DNA of 64,000 nucleotides from Microcoleus sp. FACHB-68 (GCF_014695715.1 NZ_JACJOT010000017.1:186001-250000), one strand, 5' to 3'. Shown: positions 11,252-21,501, counted from the first letter of the stretch. Numbers and translations: made by a program. The notes: generated by a model not told the origin, from the sequence alone.

Positions 11252-12838
11252 TTATTTAGAACCGCTGCCCAAAATAAACAAGCTGAGTAAGGTGCCGGTG
11301 TTCCAGAGGCTATGAAGCAGCATTGGAGCCAATAAATTGCGCGAGCGAGTGTAAATAAATCCCAAGACTGCGCCTAGTGTTGCCAGCGGCAGCACTTCAG
11401 ATACATTTAAGTGAGCGATTGCAAATAGCAAGCTGCTCGCTGCGATCGCGCCCCACACCGGCACGTAACGCGTGAGAGAGGGCAGCAAAAACCCCCGGAA
11501 CATGAGTTCCTCAAACACCGGCGCACCAATGGATGCCGTTAAGAAAAACACCGCCAAGGCTACATTGTCCTTTCCTTCCAAGGCAATGGGAAGAATGGGA
11601 TTACTACCCCCTTGTCCTTGCCAAAGCCGTTGGTTAATCAGCGACACCGCAACTACCAGGGGCAACGCCACTAAGTAACCGCCGGCACCCCACAAAAACC
11701 AGTTTCCGCGCCAATCAAAGCGAAACCAACTTTCTGGCAGCGGCAAATAAGGCTTTACAGATAAATAAATTACCAAAAGCCCTCCCGACGCCAACAGTAT
11801 ATAACTGGCGAGAATGTAGAAAGCTTTAGAGCGCACATCAAGAGTTGCAGGGTTAATATCAAGTGCCGAATTTAACAGCCCTAAACTCAGTGGCACCACA
11901 ATTTGTCCGACAAAGAAAAAACCAACGATCAGAACTTGCCAAATCGTTTCAGCATCCCAAGGCGTTTCCCAAGAAAGATCCCCATGCTGAGCCAGCAGAG
12001 ATTCTTTTCCCTTTACAACCCGCTGTGCCAGCAAAAAGATCAGTAAGCCAACTCCCACGAAGAAGCCTATCGTCGGAATTCCGCCAATAATTGCTAATTT
12101 TACGGCTGCTTGTTGGGCAACTTCTTGTTCTTCTGCTTGCAGCGTTGCCAGTACATTCGAGCGTTCCTGCACTTCATAGAGGCGGGATAACGCTTGATAG
12201 CGAAACCACCCATCGAGATTCTCTTGGAGCTGCGGCTCAGCGTCGGGTAAGATGCGGGAATTCCAGAGTTCGCGCAACACGCCGGCTGTTGTCACGAATG
12301 GTTGAGCGTTAGGGCGGTTGCTGGATCGCTCGACTATTCCTGTCCAAGTTGTGAGTGCGGCTTCTGTTTGAGCTTTGTGAGCTTGCAAAACACCGATCCG
12401 CAAATCAAGTTCATCAATTAATTTATCTAGCCGATCAATCGATGCCTGCAACTGCTGTGGAGACTGCACAGCGGTTTTAACCGGCGGATTCTCTGGTGCC
12501 GGCGGCTTGGGTGCCGGTGGGATTGCCGCTGTTTGGGCAAGTTCGAGTTGCTGTTGGGTGGTTTCCAGAGATTTCTGCGCTGACTCGCGTGTTTCCTGAT
12601 ACTGCTTGAGCGCTGTTTCAAAGGCATCATCCCCAATCAGCGTCTTGCGGGCATTTTCCACGCCGGCTGCTTGATCGCCATTCCCCCGCCACTCTGCGGC
12701 ATGGAGGATGAGATTGGTTTGGTACAGTTCCAGCCGGCTTTGAATCTGGGGTTGGTTCCAGCTTTGTACGAGAGAAGCGCTGACTAGGAAGAGCGCCAGT
12801 ATTGTCAGAGCACCTAAAAGCAACCGCTTGATTGTCAT
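11252..12838 (-). CDS. CPBP-family intramembrane metalloprotease
   Basis: A 528-residue integral membrane protein. The C-terminal third carries the CPBP (Abi/Rce1-like) motifs: EELMFRGFLLP, FAIAHLN and LLHSLWNTG, supplying the Glu, Arg, His and Asn/His residues used in this protease family. The N-terminus has a signal-anchor (about 5-26), then a roughly 200-residue extracytoplasmic region with coiled coils and a Pro-rich stretch (about 105-120), and several membrane helices from about 240. The long N-terminal domain is larger than in minimal CPBP proteins but is frequent in cyanobacterial members (recollection). The substrate is unknown. The ATG at 12838 begins the hydrophobic anchor and is a natural start. 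Confidence 0.85.
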   Translation of the reverse strand: MTIKRLLLGALTILALFLVSASLVQSWNQPQIQSRLELYQTNLILHAAEWRGNGDQAAGVENARKTLIGDDAFETALKQYQETRESAQKSLETTQQQLELAQTAAIPPAPKPPAPENPPVKTAVQSPQQLQASIDRLDKLIDELDLRIGVLQAHKAQTEAALTTWTGIVERSSNRPNAQPFVTTAGVLRELWNSRILPDAEPQLQENLDGWFRYQALSRLYEVQERSNVLATLQAEEQEVAQQAAVKLAIIGGIPTIGFFVGVGLLIFLLAQRVVKGKESLLAQHGDLSWETPWDAETIWQVLIVGFFFVGQIVVPLSLGLLNSALDINPATLDVRSKAFYILASYILLASGGLLVIYLSVKPYLPLPESWFRFDWRGNWFLWGAGGYLVALPLVVAVSLINQRLWQGQGGSNPILPIALEGKDNVALAVFFLTASIGAPVFEELMFRGFLLPSLTRYVPVWGAIAASSLLFAIAHLNVSEVLPLATLGAVLGFIYTRSRNLLAPMLLHSLWNTGTLLSLFILGSGSK

Positions 12839-13079
12839 CCATCCCTCCGTAATCGGTACTTGCCTGATTCACCCGTATCTAATCATACAAGGGCAGTAAA
12901 GTACCGCTTGATCCAAGCTTAAGCAAAGGTCTAGTAGAGGGGGAGTGCTGAGTGCCCAGTGGGAAAGGAGGAGAAAGAGCGAAACTATTGAGTTTCACTC
13001 TACCAGCAATGAATCTAGAATTCGGAGCTGCCGGCGTTCCAAATCAGATGCCGGTGTCACAATGAATATTTTTTAGGGG

Positions 13080-13706
13080 CTACTTTGGCCAAGAAAAGGT
13101 ATCTAAAATGATGTCAACACCTGTTTGCTGATCACCGTCAGCCACTCCATCTCCATTGTCATCGATTAAATAAGCACTAAAGAAATAGCATTGAACTTCA
13201 ACTTTTTTATTACCTGCTTCTTGAGAAATTAATAAATTTAAAGTTCCAGATTCCATTGCACATTTCGTTTCATATTCTTTAATTTTATCTGGAGATTGAT
13301 CCCGTAACTTTCCTAAAATATCTTCGCATTCGCCTTCGCTACAAGACCACGAACTCCCAAAAGTCGCTTCTTCACCCGGAAACGGCAAAACGGCTAAGGA
13401 ATCTCCAGACCTAGAACCATCTGGCTGCTTTTCTCCCCAGCAAGCAACCATCACTTTTCTCGCTTCGCCCTCATTGGCAAATACTTGCAAGCCTAATGTA
13501 TTGTTGTCTTGACAGTTCGCTTCGTATTTGCTGATTTGTTCTGGCCACTGTTTGCGTAATTGCTCTAGAAGATTCTCACAGCTTTGCTCCCCACAGTTTC
13601 CTAGAATTGCCGGCTGTGCACTGACAGGAAGTGAGAAAGCGAAGCCACTAGCTGCCCAGGTGGCTGCTGTTAGTAGACCTAAAATATTAAACGCTTTAAT
13701 TTTCAT
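13080..13706 (-). CDS. Secreted protein with two four-cysteine modules and a calcium-loop tail
   Basis: A 208-residue protein I do not recognise by name. Residues 1-30 are a signal peptide ending near PVSAQP. Two homologous modules follow. Cysteines are at 38, 43, 65, 89 and at 122, 127, 149, 173, so spacing is identical (5, 22, 24) in both copies. Each module contains a line like ENLLEQLRKQWPEQISKYE or EDILGKLRDQSPDKIKEYE. This is clear internal duplication, with four disulfides possible. The tail has a DDNGDGVADGD loop resembling calcium-binding thrombospondin-3 or dockerin loops. It is probably periplasmic or extracellular and disulfide-stabilised. It has no operon partner. Confidence 0.75.
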   Translation of the reverse strand: MKIKAFNILGLLTAATWAASGFAFSLPVSAQPAILGNCGEQSCENLLEQLRKQWPEQISKYEANCQDNNTLGLQVFANEGEARKVMVACWGEKQPDGSRSGDSLAVLPFPGEEATFGSSWSCSEGECEDILGKLRDQSPDKIKEYETKCAMESGTLNLLISQEAGNKKVEVQCYFFSAYLIDDNGDGVADGDQQTGVDIILDTFSWPK

Positions 13707-14163
13707 AAATATTTCCTCGATAGATATTCTTAAATTAAGAATTTAGCCGATTTTAAATAGAATGCAAATAGTTTCGTCCCTGCTCAATGACAGTTCAACG
13801 CGCTAAATTCGTCAACAAGTTGTCCTCAACCCGTCGTCAATGAGGCAAAGATCCTTGAGATCATCAGCTTGACACTTAGGAAGTGGACTTGAGCGAATGG
13901 CCCAACGCATCCCAATAGAGAGGGGAATGCCGCAAAGAATGTCTAGGGGAAAGTTTAGGGGTTTTGGGGCTAGGAAGGCTACTGCCGGCACAGATACTAC
14001 GATGAGTTGTCGTTGCCGGTGAAACAGGAAGCCGGCACCCACCTTCACAGGATCAGGAGACTTAACCTTAAAATGAGTAAAAACACCCAAAGAACAGGTA
14101 TCTTGCACAACGGTGTCCCTTAAAAGGGCATAATTCCAAAAAACACGGTGGCAACGAAAGTCT
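13707..14163. other. 457-base intergenic region
   Basis: No gene is supported here. A 98-codon open frame on the minus strand (13812-14108) has unusual composition, no visible ribosome site and no recognisable family, so it is not called. The stretch contains several GCCGGC palindromes and short GGGGAAAGTTTAGGGG-like runs. Confidence 0.35.
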
Positions 14164-14517
14164 GTGAAATACTTTTTTCTATCAGATGGATGGACGATAG
14201 GGCGAGTCTGGGGAGCCGAGGGGCTGTGGAACGAAATGGCTTGGCGGCGTCAACCCAAAATTGAGCAAATGGATCTTTGTCTGATTGAGCCAGAGGAAAG
14301 AATGTGGCTCTATCGCGTGGAAGATGCGGTTTTGATGGTGGAAGTGAAACCGCTCGCTCCAGAACCGGGCGAGCCGGCGGCAAAGAACATCGGACAAGTC
14401 GTATTAAAACGCCTGATCAGCGGTGATCAAGTCGTTGAGCGACTTTGTGCTGCCGGTGCGACGTGCCAACTGGGAGGGGCCATTGTAGAACCAACCGGCA
14501 CCAATGAGCAAATATAA
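14164..14517 (+). CDS. Conserved cyanobacterial hypothetical protein
   Basis: A 117-residue soluble protein starting at GTG (MKYFFLSDGWTIGRVWG). I recall similar short cyanobacterial proteins starting with this Lys-Tyr-Phe-Phe-Leu-Ser motif, which favours the GTG over a downstream ATG at residue 25. No catalytic motif or membrane segment is visible. Two Cys lie in the C-terminal LCAAGATCQLG segment. It precedes psbB by 261 bases on the same strand; a functional link to photosystem II is not shown. Confidence 0.65.
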   Translation: MKYFFLSDGWTIGRVWGAEGLWNEMAWRRQPKIEQMDLCLIEPEERMWLYRVEDAVLMVEVKPLAPEPGEPAAKNIGQVVLKRLISGDQVVERLCAAGATCQLGGAIVEPTGTNEQI

Positions 14518-14778
14518 CCGTGTTAACCCTATTCAGTAGGCTGGCGGTGCCGGCACTATCCCTATCAATTTGCTTGCAATAGGGTCACTCAATGGTTACA
14601 CTTCTTTAAATACTACTCATATTTCGAGAACGCACTGTCATGCCTGCCCATGCGGTCTGGCAAACAAGTTTCTTGTTCAGCCGGCTAGCCTCAAGCAGAT
14701 TAAGACTTTAGCACTTAAACACAAGACTGAAAGATAGCGTTCAAGTAGACATCTCTCATGGAGGAGGAAGCGTAGTCA

Positions 14779-16311
14779 ATGGGACTACCCTGGTATCGAG
14801 TACACACAGTCGTTCTGAACGACCCAGGCCGCCTGATTTCTGTCCACCTCATGCACACTGCCCTGGTGGCCGGGTGGGCTGGTTCTATGGCTTTGTATGA
14901 ACTGGCCATCTTTGACCCCAGTGATCCAGTCCTGAACCCGATGTGGCGTCAGGGTATGTACGTCATGCCCTTCATGGCTCGTCTGGGCGTAACCGACTCT
15001 TGGCGGGGTTGGAGCGTAACTGGCGCAACCGCAGTTGATCCGGGTGTATGGAGCGTTGAAGGCGTCGCTGCCGCTCACATCATCCTGTCTGGTTTGCTGT
15101 TCCTAGCTGCCTGCTGGCACTGGGTTTACTGGGATCTAGAACTGTTTAGAGACCCACGCACAGGCGAACCGGCGCTGGATCTGCCAAAAATGTTTGGCAT
15201 CCACCTGTTCTTATCTGGTCTTCTTTGCTTTGGTTTCGGTGCCTTCCACCTGACGGGCTTATTTGGCCCTGGTATGTGGGTGTCTGACCCTTATGGGTTA
15301 ACTGGCAGCGTGCAACCCGTGGCCCCGTCGTGGGGACCTGAAGGCTTTAACCCCTTCAATCCGGGGGGCATCGTCGCTCACCACATTGCGGCTGGCATTG
15401 TTGGAATTATTGCCGGTTTGTTCCACTTGAGTGTTCGCCCACCAGAGCGGCTTTATCGCGCCTTGCGGATGGGGAACATCGAAACCGTGCTCTCTAGCAG
15501 TATTGCCGCCGTATTTTTCGCAGCCTTTGTGGTGGCCGGCACAATGTGGTACGGCAACGCCGCCACCCCCATTGAACTGTTTGGCCCTACCCGCTATCAG
15601 TGGGATAGCGGTTACTTCCACCAAGAAATTGACCGACGCGTTCAAACCAGCTTAGCTAACGGCAACACCATAGAAGCTGCCTACTCAGAAATTCCTGAGA
15701 AACTGGCATTCTATGACTATGTCGGCAACAACCCAGCTAAAGGTGGTCTGTTCCGCGTTGGAGCGATGAATAGTGGAGACGGTCTGGCAACCACTTGGTT
15801 AGGCCATCCAGTATTCAAAGATAGCGAAGGTCGGGAATTAAACGTTCGCCGCATCCCCAACTTCTTTGAAACCTTCCCGGTCATTTTGACCGATAAAGAT
15901 GGCATTCTTCGTGCTGATATTCCGTTCCGCCGCGCTGAATCTAAGTACAGCTTTGAGCAAGCCGGTGTAACTGTCAGCTTCTACGGTGGCTCACTGGACG
16001 GTCAAAGCTTTGATGACCCCGCCACAGTGAAGAAGTACGCCCGTAAGGCTCAGCTAGGCGAACCCTTCGACTTTGATCGCGAAAGCGTTGACGCTGATGG
16101 TGTGTTCCGGACTAGCCCTCGCGGTTGGTTCACCTATGGACACGCTTGTTTTGCCCTGCTGTTCTTCTTCGGTCACCTCTGGCACGGATCTCGGACTTTG
16201 TTCCGCGATGTGTTTGCCGGTATTGACCCAGACCTTGATGAAGAACAAGTGGAATTCGGTCTCTTCCAAAAACTGGGAGACAGATCAACCCGCAGAAAAG
16301 AAGTGGTTTAG
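14779..16311 (+). CDS. psbB: Photosystem II CP47 core antenna protein
   Basis: CP47, the 510-residue chlorophyll-binding inner antenna of photosystem II in the thylakoid membrane. It passes excitation from the phycobilisome and antenna to the reaction centre. The N-terminus [18 protein letters not shown] is diagnostic and the length is normal for the family. Six membrane helices with paired His ligands are seen (for example [60 protein letters not shown]). The large lumenal loop lies about 260-450. A strong GGAGGAGGA ribosome site lies just before the ATG. psbT follows after 124 bases, then nrdR and rpsA, the usual cyanobacterial order. Confidence 0.99.
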   Translation: MGLPWYRVHTVVLNDPGRLISVHLMHTALVAGWAGSMALYELAIFDPSDPVLNPMWRQGMYVMPFMARLGVTDSWRGWSVTGATAVDPGVWSVEGVAAAHIILSGLLFLAACWHWVYWDLELFRDPRTGEPALDLPKMFGIHLFLSGLLCFGFGAFHLTGLFGPGMWVSDPYGLTGSVQPVAPSWGPEGFNPFNPGGIVAHHIAAGIVGIIAGLFHLSVRPPERLYRALRMGNIETVLSSSIAAVFFAAFVVAGTMWYGNAATPIELFGPTRYQWDSGYFHQEIDRRVQTSLANGNTIEAAYSEIPEKLAFYDYVGNNPAKGGLFRVGAMNSGDGLATTWLGHPVFKDSEGRELNVRRIPNFFETFPVILTDKDGILRADIPFRRAESKYSFEQAGVTVSFYGGSLDGQSFDDPATVKKYARKAQLGEPFDFDRESVDADGVFRTSPRGWFTYGHACFALLFFFGHLWHGSRTLFRDVFAGIDPDLDEEQVEFGLFQKLGDRSTRRKEVV

Positions 16312-16323
16312 AAACATTTCCGG

Positions 16324-16368
16324 TTTTGAGTTTTCAGTTTTGGTTAACCCACTACTGAAAACTCAAAA
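16324..16368 (+). other. Perfect 14-bp hairpin between psbB and psbT
   Basis: Arms ttttgagttttcag (16324-16337) and ctgaaaactcaaaa (16355-16368) are exact complements with a 17-base loop, beginning 12 bases after the psbB stop. It lacks a T-run. It may be an mRNA 3'-end stabiliser or processing site separating the psbB and psbT messages; this is inference. Confidence 0.6.
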
Positions 16369-16435
16369 TTCAGAAATTAACAGACCCATTCCCTTGCTAA
16401 AATATTCATTAACGAGATGAGCAGGAACTTCTGAT

Positions 16436-16543
16436 ATGGAAAGCGTTGCTTACATTTTGATTCTTACTTTGACGATCGGGTTGCTCTTCTTTGCGATTGC
16501 GTTTCGTGAACCCCCCCGGATCGACACCACTGGCAAGAAGTAA
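16436..16543 (+). CDS. psbT: Photosystem II reaction centre protein T
   Basis: A 35-residue single-helix photosystem II subunit at the monomer-monomer interface. The sequence begins [19 protein letters not shown] and continues with FREPPRI, matching PsbT. One membrane helix covers residues about 4-22. Its place directly after psbB is the conserved arrangement. It may be read through from psbB or from its own promoter in the 124-base gap. Confidence 0.96.
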   Translation: MESVAYILILTLTIGLLFFAIAFREPPRIDTTGKK

Positions 16544-16675
16544 GCCTGAAAGTTTTTTGAACTCACCTGAGCCGTTAAAAGCTGTTGTTAGAGCATTATT
16601 ATCTAGCTAACAGCTTTTGTCGCCGGCTCAGGTTTTGCCATTTACGCCCAGTGCAGACTGCCGAGAAAGCTAATC

Positions 16676-17242
16676 ATGCGGTGTCCCTTCTGCCAACATA
16701 CAGACAGTCGCGTTTTAGAGTCGCGTTCAGCCGAATCTGGCCAAAGTGTGCGGCGACGCCGGGAATGCTTGGATTGCAAGCATCGCTTCACAACCTACGA
16801 ACGCATAGAATTTGTACCGATTACAGTCATCAAACGCGATGGCAAACGCGAGTCGTTTGATCGTTCTAAATTACTGCGAGGGATTGTACGCGCTTGCGAA
16901 AAAACCGGCATTCCTGCCATGCGGCTCGAAGAACTCGTCGATGAACTCGAAGCTGAATTGCAGCAGCAAACAGCCAGAGAAGTTAGCAGTAGCGAAATTG
17001 GCGAACTGGTGTTGCGCCAACTGCAATCTATTAGCGAAGTTGCCTACATTCGATTTGCCTCAGTTTATCGCCAATTCCAAGGCATTCGAGATTTTGTTGA
17101 TACCTTAAATCATCTACAGAACCAACAAATTTCAGATGGGGAACCCGAAAAAATAGATAAAGCCCTGACTGGTGTTTGCCCGCCATCAGGAGATCCTAGC
17201 GGCTGGGAAACCTCAGCTTCTGGTTTCACTCCCCTTAACTAA
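16676..17242 (+). CDS. nrdR: Transcriptional repressor NrdR
   Basis: A 188-residue zinc-ribbon/ATP-cone repressor of ribonucleotide reductase genes. The N-terminal zinc ribbon has CPFC and CLDC pairs (residues 3-34) with the Arg-rich SVRRRREC segment used for DNA binding. The ATP-cone (about 49-139) starts [16 protein letters not shown]. The first ~150 residues match the usual family length; the last ~35 are a low-complexity extension ([11 protein letters not shown]) seen in some cyanobacterial copies. It sits between psbT and rpsA as in many cyanobacteria. Confidence 0.96.
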   Translation: MRCPFCQHTDSRVLESRSAESGQSVRRRRECLDCKHRFTTYERIEFVPITVIKRDGKRESFDRSKLLRGIVRACEKTGIPAMRLEELVDELEAELQQQTAREVSSSEIGELVLRQLQSISEVAYIRFASVYRQFQGIRDFVDTLNHLQNQQISDGEPEKIDKALTGVCPPSGDPSGWETSASGFTPLN

Positions 17243-17508
17243 GAAACTTGAGTCCTGTTCCCCAAATTTGAATATTTATTTTAAAATTTAAAATTTATCT
17301 GCCTCATTTCGCAACAGAGAAGGCAGGAAAGCTGTTCAGGAGCATATAGTCAAGTTATAATATCAAGTCTAAGCTTCAAGCATCGCAATTGGCTCTGCCA
17401 TAAAAGAGGCTGGAGCGATGTAGATGTAAACTGCACCGTCCAAAGGTGTATCTACATCCGCAGGAGGCAAATTAAACTACGGAGATTAAGTCCTAGGAAA
17501 CCAATCGC

Positions 17509-18621
17509 ATGGTCAATCAGAAAACACCCGTCAAAGATGTTGGCTTTACCCACGAAGATTTTGCAGCCCTACTCGACAAATACGACTATCACTTTAGCCC
17601 CGGTGATGTGGTAGCAGGTACAGTATTCAGTTTAGAACCAAGGGGCGCTCTGATTGACATCGGTGCAAAAACAGCGGCTTACATCCCCATCCAAGAAATG
17701 TCAATCAACCGGGTTGACGCCCCGGAAGAAGTCCTGCAGTCTAACGAAACCCGTGAATTCTTCATCCTCACCGATGAAAATGAGGATGGACAGCTAACTC
17801 TGTCAATCCGGCGGATTGAGTATATGCGGGCGTGGGAGCGAGTGCGCCAGTTGCAAGCAGAAGATGCCACAGTTCGTTCTAGCGTCTTTGCGACGAACCG
17901 AGGCGGTGCGCTGGTACGCATTGAAGGATTGCGCGGATTTATTCCCGGTTCTCACATTAGCACCCGCAAGCCGAAGGAAGATTTGGTTGGAGAAGAACTC
18001 CCCCTCAAATTCTTGGAAGTAGACGAAGATCGGAACCGGCTAGTTTTGAGCCACCGCCGCGCACTGGTTGAGCGCAAGATGAACCGGCTTGAAGTTGGCG
18101 AAGTCGTCATCGGCAATGTTCGCGGAATTAAACCTTACGGTGCCTTCATCGATATTGGAGGCGTCAGCGGCTTACTGCACATCTCGGAAATCTCTCACGA
18201 TCACATCGATACACCCCACAGCGTCTTCAATGTCAATGATGAAGTGAAGGTGATGATCATTGACTTGGATGCAGAACGAGGCCGTATTTCCCTTTCTACC
18301 AAACAACTGGAACCAGAACCGGGTGACATGGTGAAAAATCCCGATATGGTTTATGAGAAAGCTGAGGAGATGGCTGCCAAGTTCCGCGAACAGATGCGGA
18401 ACAGACAGCAAGCCCAACAGCAATCTCAACAGCAGTCGGCCTCAACAGCCAGCGACACCTCTGAATCTGAAGAGGATCTGCCAGAGATAGCGGCAGAAGA
18501 AGCACCAGAGGTAGAAGCAGCGCCAGAGGTAGAGGCACAGGCAGCCCCAGAGGTAGAAGAGGCAGCGCCAGAAGTAGAGGCAGCCCCAGAGGAGGAATTA
18601 ATCACCGCTGAAGAGGTGTAG
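17509..18621 (+). CDS. rpsA: 30S ribosomal protein S1
   Basis: A 370-residue S1 protein, the cyanobacterial and chloroplast-length form, that brings mRNA to the 30S subunit. Three S1 RNA-binding domains are visible at about 31-100, 115-185 and 198-268, the last reading VGEVVIGNVRGIKPYGAFIDI. From about 300 the tail turns Gln-rich and then strongly acidic with repeated APEVEA units (18493-18600). The 266-base leader after nrdR is long enough for an own promoter. A good terminator follows at 18679. Confidence 0.96.
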   Translation: MVNQKTPVKDVGFTHEDFAALLDKYDYHFSPGDVVAGTVFSLEPRGALIDIGAKTAAYIPIQEMSINRVDAPEEVLQSNETREFFILTDENEDGQLTLSIRRIEYMRAWERVRQLQAEDATVRSSVFATNRGGALVRIEGLRGFIPGSHISTRKPKEDLVGEELPLKFLEVDEDRNRLVLSHRRALVERKMNRLEVGEVVIGNVRGIKPYGAFIDIGGVSGLLHISEISHDHIDTPHSVFNVNDEVKVMIIDLDAERGRISLSTKQLEPEPGDMVKNPDMVYEKAEEMAAKFREQMRNRQQAQQQSQQQSASTASDTSESEEDLPEIAAEEAPEVEAAPEVEAQAAPEVEEAAPEVEAAPEEELITAEEV

Positions 18622-18678
18622 ATTCTTGAGCCTGAAGAACCGTGCAGCAGGCTTGATGACAAGCCGCGCTGCGCGATT

Positions 18679-18702
18679 GAGGGAATAATCCCTCTTTTTT
18701 TA
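18679..18702 (+). terminator. Rho-independent terminator after rpsA
   Basis: Stem GAGGGA (18679-18684) and TCCCTC (18689-18694) with a 4-base loop is followed by a run of T. It lies 58 bases after the rpsA stop and 24 before the HAD gene start. Confidence 0.85.
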
Positions 18703-18725
18703 TATGGGGGTCATATTGGTGATTG

Positions 18726-19478
18726 ATGGGAGTTGAGCGTTTGACGACAATTCAGTGTGGGGATGTCACATTCAAAAATATCCAGGCTGTTATTTTTGAT
18801 AAAGACGGGACGCTGGAAGATTCAGAAGATTTTTTAAGAAACTTGGGCCAGAAACGAGCGCGGATGCTAGATGCCCAAATTCCCGGAATTGGAGATCCTT
18901 TGTTGATGGCGTTCGGCATTAATGGAGATCGTCTCGATCCCACCGGCTTACTAGCCGTTGGCAGCCGGCGGGAAAATGAAATTGCCTCTGCCGCTTATAT
19001 CGCAGAGACAGGACGAGGGTGGTTGGAATCTCTTGAGATTACGCGTCGATCATTTGACGAAGCCGACCAAATGTTCAAAACATTTGCCCCGTCTCCTTTA
19101 TTTGCCGGCTCTCTAGAGGTGCTAAAGTTCCTTTCAGATGCCGGTTTGAAACTAGCGATTCTCTCAGCAGCCAGCACACAAAGGGTGCAGAAGTTTGTCA
19201 AAGATCATCAACTAGAACCCTACATTCAGGTGCAAATGGGTGTTGATGAAGGGCCAAGCAAACCAGACCCGTCTCTCTTTTTAAATGTCTGTCGAACCTT
19301 AGGCGTTGAACCGGCGTCAACCCTGATGGTTGGTGATTCCCTGGCGGATATTGAAATGGCCAAACGGGCCGGGGCCGCCGGCAGCATCGGCATCTGCTGG
19401 AAGACACCAAAAGCTAGCCATTTAGAAGCCGCTAATGTTACGATCGCGCAACTTGATGAAATAAAAATCATCTCCTGA
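18726..19478 (+). CDS. HAD-family hydrolase (phosphoglycolate-phosphatase-like)
   Basis: A roughly 250-residue soluble phosphatase of the haloacid dehalogenase superfamily. Motif I is FDKDGTLEDS, motif II SAAS, motif III the Lys in SKPDPS, and motif IV MVGDSLADIEMAKRAGA, so catalysis is intact. A helical cap lies between motifs I and II, the layout of phosphoglycolate-phosphatase-like members. The substrate cannot be told from sequence. A TTG one codon upstream (18723) is also possible; the ATG is chosen. The gene is immediately upstream of metK (79 bases) on the same strand. Confidence 0.88.
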   Translation: MGVERLTTIQCGDVTFKNIQAVIFDKDGTLEDSEDFLRNLGQKRARMLDAQIPGIGDPLLMAFGINGDRLDPTGLLAVGSRRENEIASAAYIAETGRGWLESLEITRRSFDEADQMFKTFAPSPLFAGSLEVLKFLSDAGLKLAILSAASTQRVQKFVKDHQLEPYIQVQMGVDEGPSKPDPSLFLNVCRTLGVEPASTLMVGDSLADIEMAKRAGAAGSIGICWKTPKASHLEAANVTIAQLDEIKIIS

Positions 19479-19557
19479 ACCTCGCTCGCGCTGAGTGAAG
19501 TTTTATCAGTTTAAACACACGTTGTCTGCCTAGCCACTATCTGAGGAGGACTGATCC

Positions 19558-20820
19558 TTGACACGTCGCTACCTATTTACCTCCGAATCCGTTACCGAAG
19601 GGCATCCTGATAAAATCTGTGACCAAATCTCAGATACTATTTTAGACGCCCTGCTCGCTCAAGACCCCTCCAGCCGCGTTGCGGCAGAAGTTGTGGTCAA
19701 CACCGGCTTAGTGCTGATCACCGGCGAAGTCACCACCAAAGCTCAGGTAAACTTCGTTGATCTAGCCCGGAAAAAAATTGCCGACATCGGCTATACAGAT
19801 GCCGATAACGGCTTTTCTGCAAATAGCTGTGCAGTGATCGTTGCCCTTGATGAACAATCTCCTGACATCGCCCAAGGCGTCAACACCGCCCAAGAAACCC
19901 GCGAGGAATCCAGCGATGACGCTTTAGACGCAGTGGGTGCCGGCGATCAAGGGATCATGTTTGGCTTTGCCTGCAACGAAACCCCGGAACTGATGCCTTT
20001 GCCCATCTGTCTCGCCCACCGGATTTCCCGCCGGCTGGCAGCAGTCCGCAAAACCGGCGATCTGCCCTACCTGCGTCCCGATGGCAAAACGCAAGTCACC
20101 GTTGTTTACGAAGATGGACGCCCCGTCGGCATCGACACGATTCTGATTTCTACCCAGCACACGGCTTCAATTGGGGAAATTACGGATACGGCAGAGGTTC
20201 AGGCCAAGATCAAGGAAGATTTGTGGGCTGCAGTGGTTGAGCCGGTGTTTGCAGACATTGACGTGAAACCCGATGCAGAAACTCGCTTTCTTGTCAACCC
20301 CACCGGCAAATTTGTGATCGGCGGGCCTCAAGGAGATTCCGGTCTCACAGGTCGCAAAATTATTGTAGATACTTATGGTGGCTATTCCCGGCATGGCGGC
20401 GGCGCTTTTTCCGGCAAAGACCCCACAAAAGTAGACCGCAGCGCCGCTTATGCCGCTCGCTATGTCGCTAAAAATATCGTTGCCGCCGGCTTGGCACAAA
20501 AGTGTGAAGTTCAACTCAGTTATGCGATCGGCGTAGCGCGGCCCGTGAGCATGATGATTGAAACCTTTGGCACCGGCAACGTTGATGAAGACCGGCTGCT
20601 GGAAGTCGTGAAACAGCATTTTGAACTGCGTCCGGCTGGAATTATCAAAACCTTTAATTTACAACGCCTGCCGGCTGAACGCGGCGGTCGTTTTTACCAA
20701 GAAGTTGCTGCTTACGGTCATTTGGGACGCACTGATATCGACTTACCTTGGGAACAAACCGATAAAGCGCAGTTGCTCAAAGACGCACTGACTCAACCGC
20801 TTTCCGCTTCTGTGGGCTAG
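19558..20820 (+). CDS. metK: S-adenosylmethionine synthetase
   Basis: A 420-residue enzyme making S-adenosylmethionine from methionine and ATP. Signature motifs [24 protein letters not shown] and [19 protein letters not shown] are all intact. The start is TTG: the protein reads [19 protein letters not shown], which matches the family N-terminus, and GAGGAGG sits at the right distance before it; the next in-frame ATG would remove essential residues. A clear terminator follows. Confidence 0.98.
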   Translation: MTRRYLFTSESVTEGHPDKICDQISDTILDALLAQDPSSRVAAEVVVNTGLVLITGEVTTKAQVNFVDLARKKIADIGYTDADNGFSANSCAVIVALDEQSPDIAQGVNTAQETREESSDDALDAVGAGDQGIMFGFACNETPELMPLPICLAHRISRRLAAVRKTGDLPYLRPDGKTQVTVVYEDGRPVGIDTILISTQHTASIGEITDTAEVQAKIKEDLWAAVVEPVFADIDVKPDAETRFLVNPTGKFVIGGPQGDSGLTGRKIIVDTYGGYSRHGGGAFSGKDPTKVDRSAAYAARYVAKNIVAAGLAQKCEVQLSYAIGVARPVSMMIETFGTGNVDEDRLLEVVKQHFELRPAGIIKTFNLQRLPAERGGRFYQEVAAYGHLGRTDIDLPWEQTDKAQLLKDALTQPLSASVG

Positions 20821-20853
20821 TTATTTACCCCAGATTTAAATAAATTTTCCAAT

Positions 20854-20884
20854 ACCCGTTTATTTAAACAAACGGGTTTTTTTA
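20854..20884 (+). terminator. Rho-independent terminator after metK
   Basis: Stem ACCCGTTT (20854-20861) and AAACGGGT (20870-20877) with an 8-base loop and a T-run. The remaining bases to 21210 show no gene. Confidence 0.88.
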
Positions 20885-21210
20885 TTTGTTAAGTTAGAAG
20901 CGGTTGGATAAAATAGGTATTCCTTTGGTAATAGCGATTAATCCCTGTTAAATCTAGGCGGTAAATCTAGTATTGATTCGCCTGGTTTAACTGATAAGAT
21001 ACGAGGCAGTTGGATTGCCGGCCTGAACCGAAACCAGCAAGCAGCGCAGTTGTCAAGACCGTTTTGAGCCGGCTTACACGTTTACGGAAACTCTCTATCC
21101 AGCATTATTGTAACTACAGCTAAATGAACGCGTAACCTTTGATGATTAAAAGCTTTTGACGAACTGCTTGTGTTAATCAATCAGGGTCTGATCCTAGAGG
21201 AGTCACCGAG

Positions 21211-21501
21211 ATGAATCCGAAGCAGAGAGAAAAGTGGGCGAGAATCAGAAGATTGGGAAAGTCGCGCTATATGATTATCTACGGAATTTTCTTATGGGGG
21301 CTTCCCGTCGCTGTTTTGTATGTGTTCATCACCACTTTTCTCGATAATAACTTTTCCATTCAACAGGTTCTCCAATCTGCACTTTTGAGAAGACTGTTTT
21401 TTGCCAAACTTTTTATTTCACTCACTTTATTTCCAACCTGTGGCTTCGTATTGAGTTGGTGGCTGTGGGATTACAACGAGAAAAAATATTCAGACGAATA
21501 A
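21211..21501 (+). CDS. Small two-helix membrane protein, unknown function
   Basis: A 96-residue protein with a basic N-terminus (about 1-20) and two predicted membrane helices at about 22-42 and 66-88. The motif GFVLSWWLWDYNEKKY closes the protein. A GAGGAG ribosome site lies 9 bases before the ATG, which supports it as a real gene. I do not recognise a named family. It is isolated, with long non-coding flanks both sides. Confidence 0.7.
   Translation: MNPKQREKWARIRRLGKSRYMIIYGIFLWGLPVAVLYVFITTFLDNNFSIQQVLQSALLRRLFFAKLFISLTLFPTCGFVLSWWLWDYNEKKYSDE

Noticed and set aside
13812-14108. 98-codon minus-strand frame before psbB
   Set aside because: No start signal, odd composition and no family resemblance.
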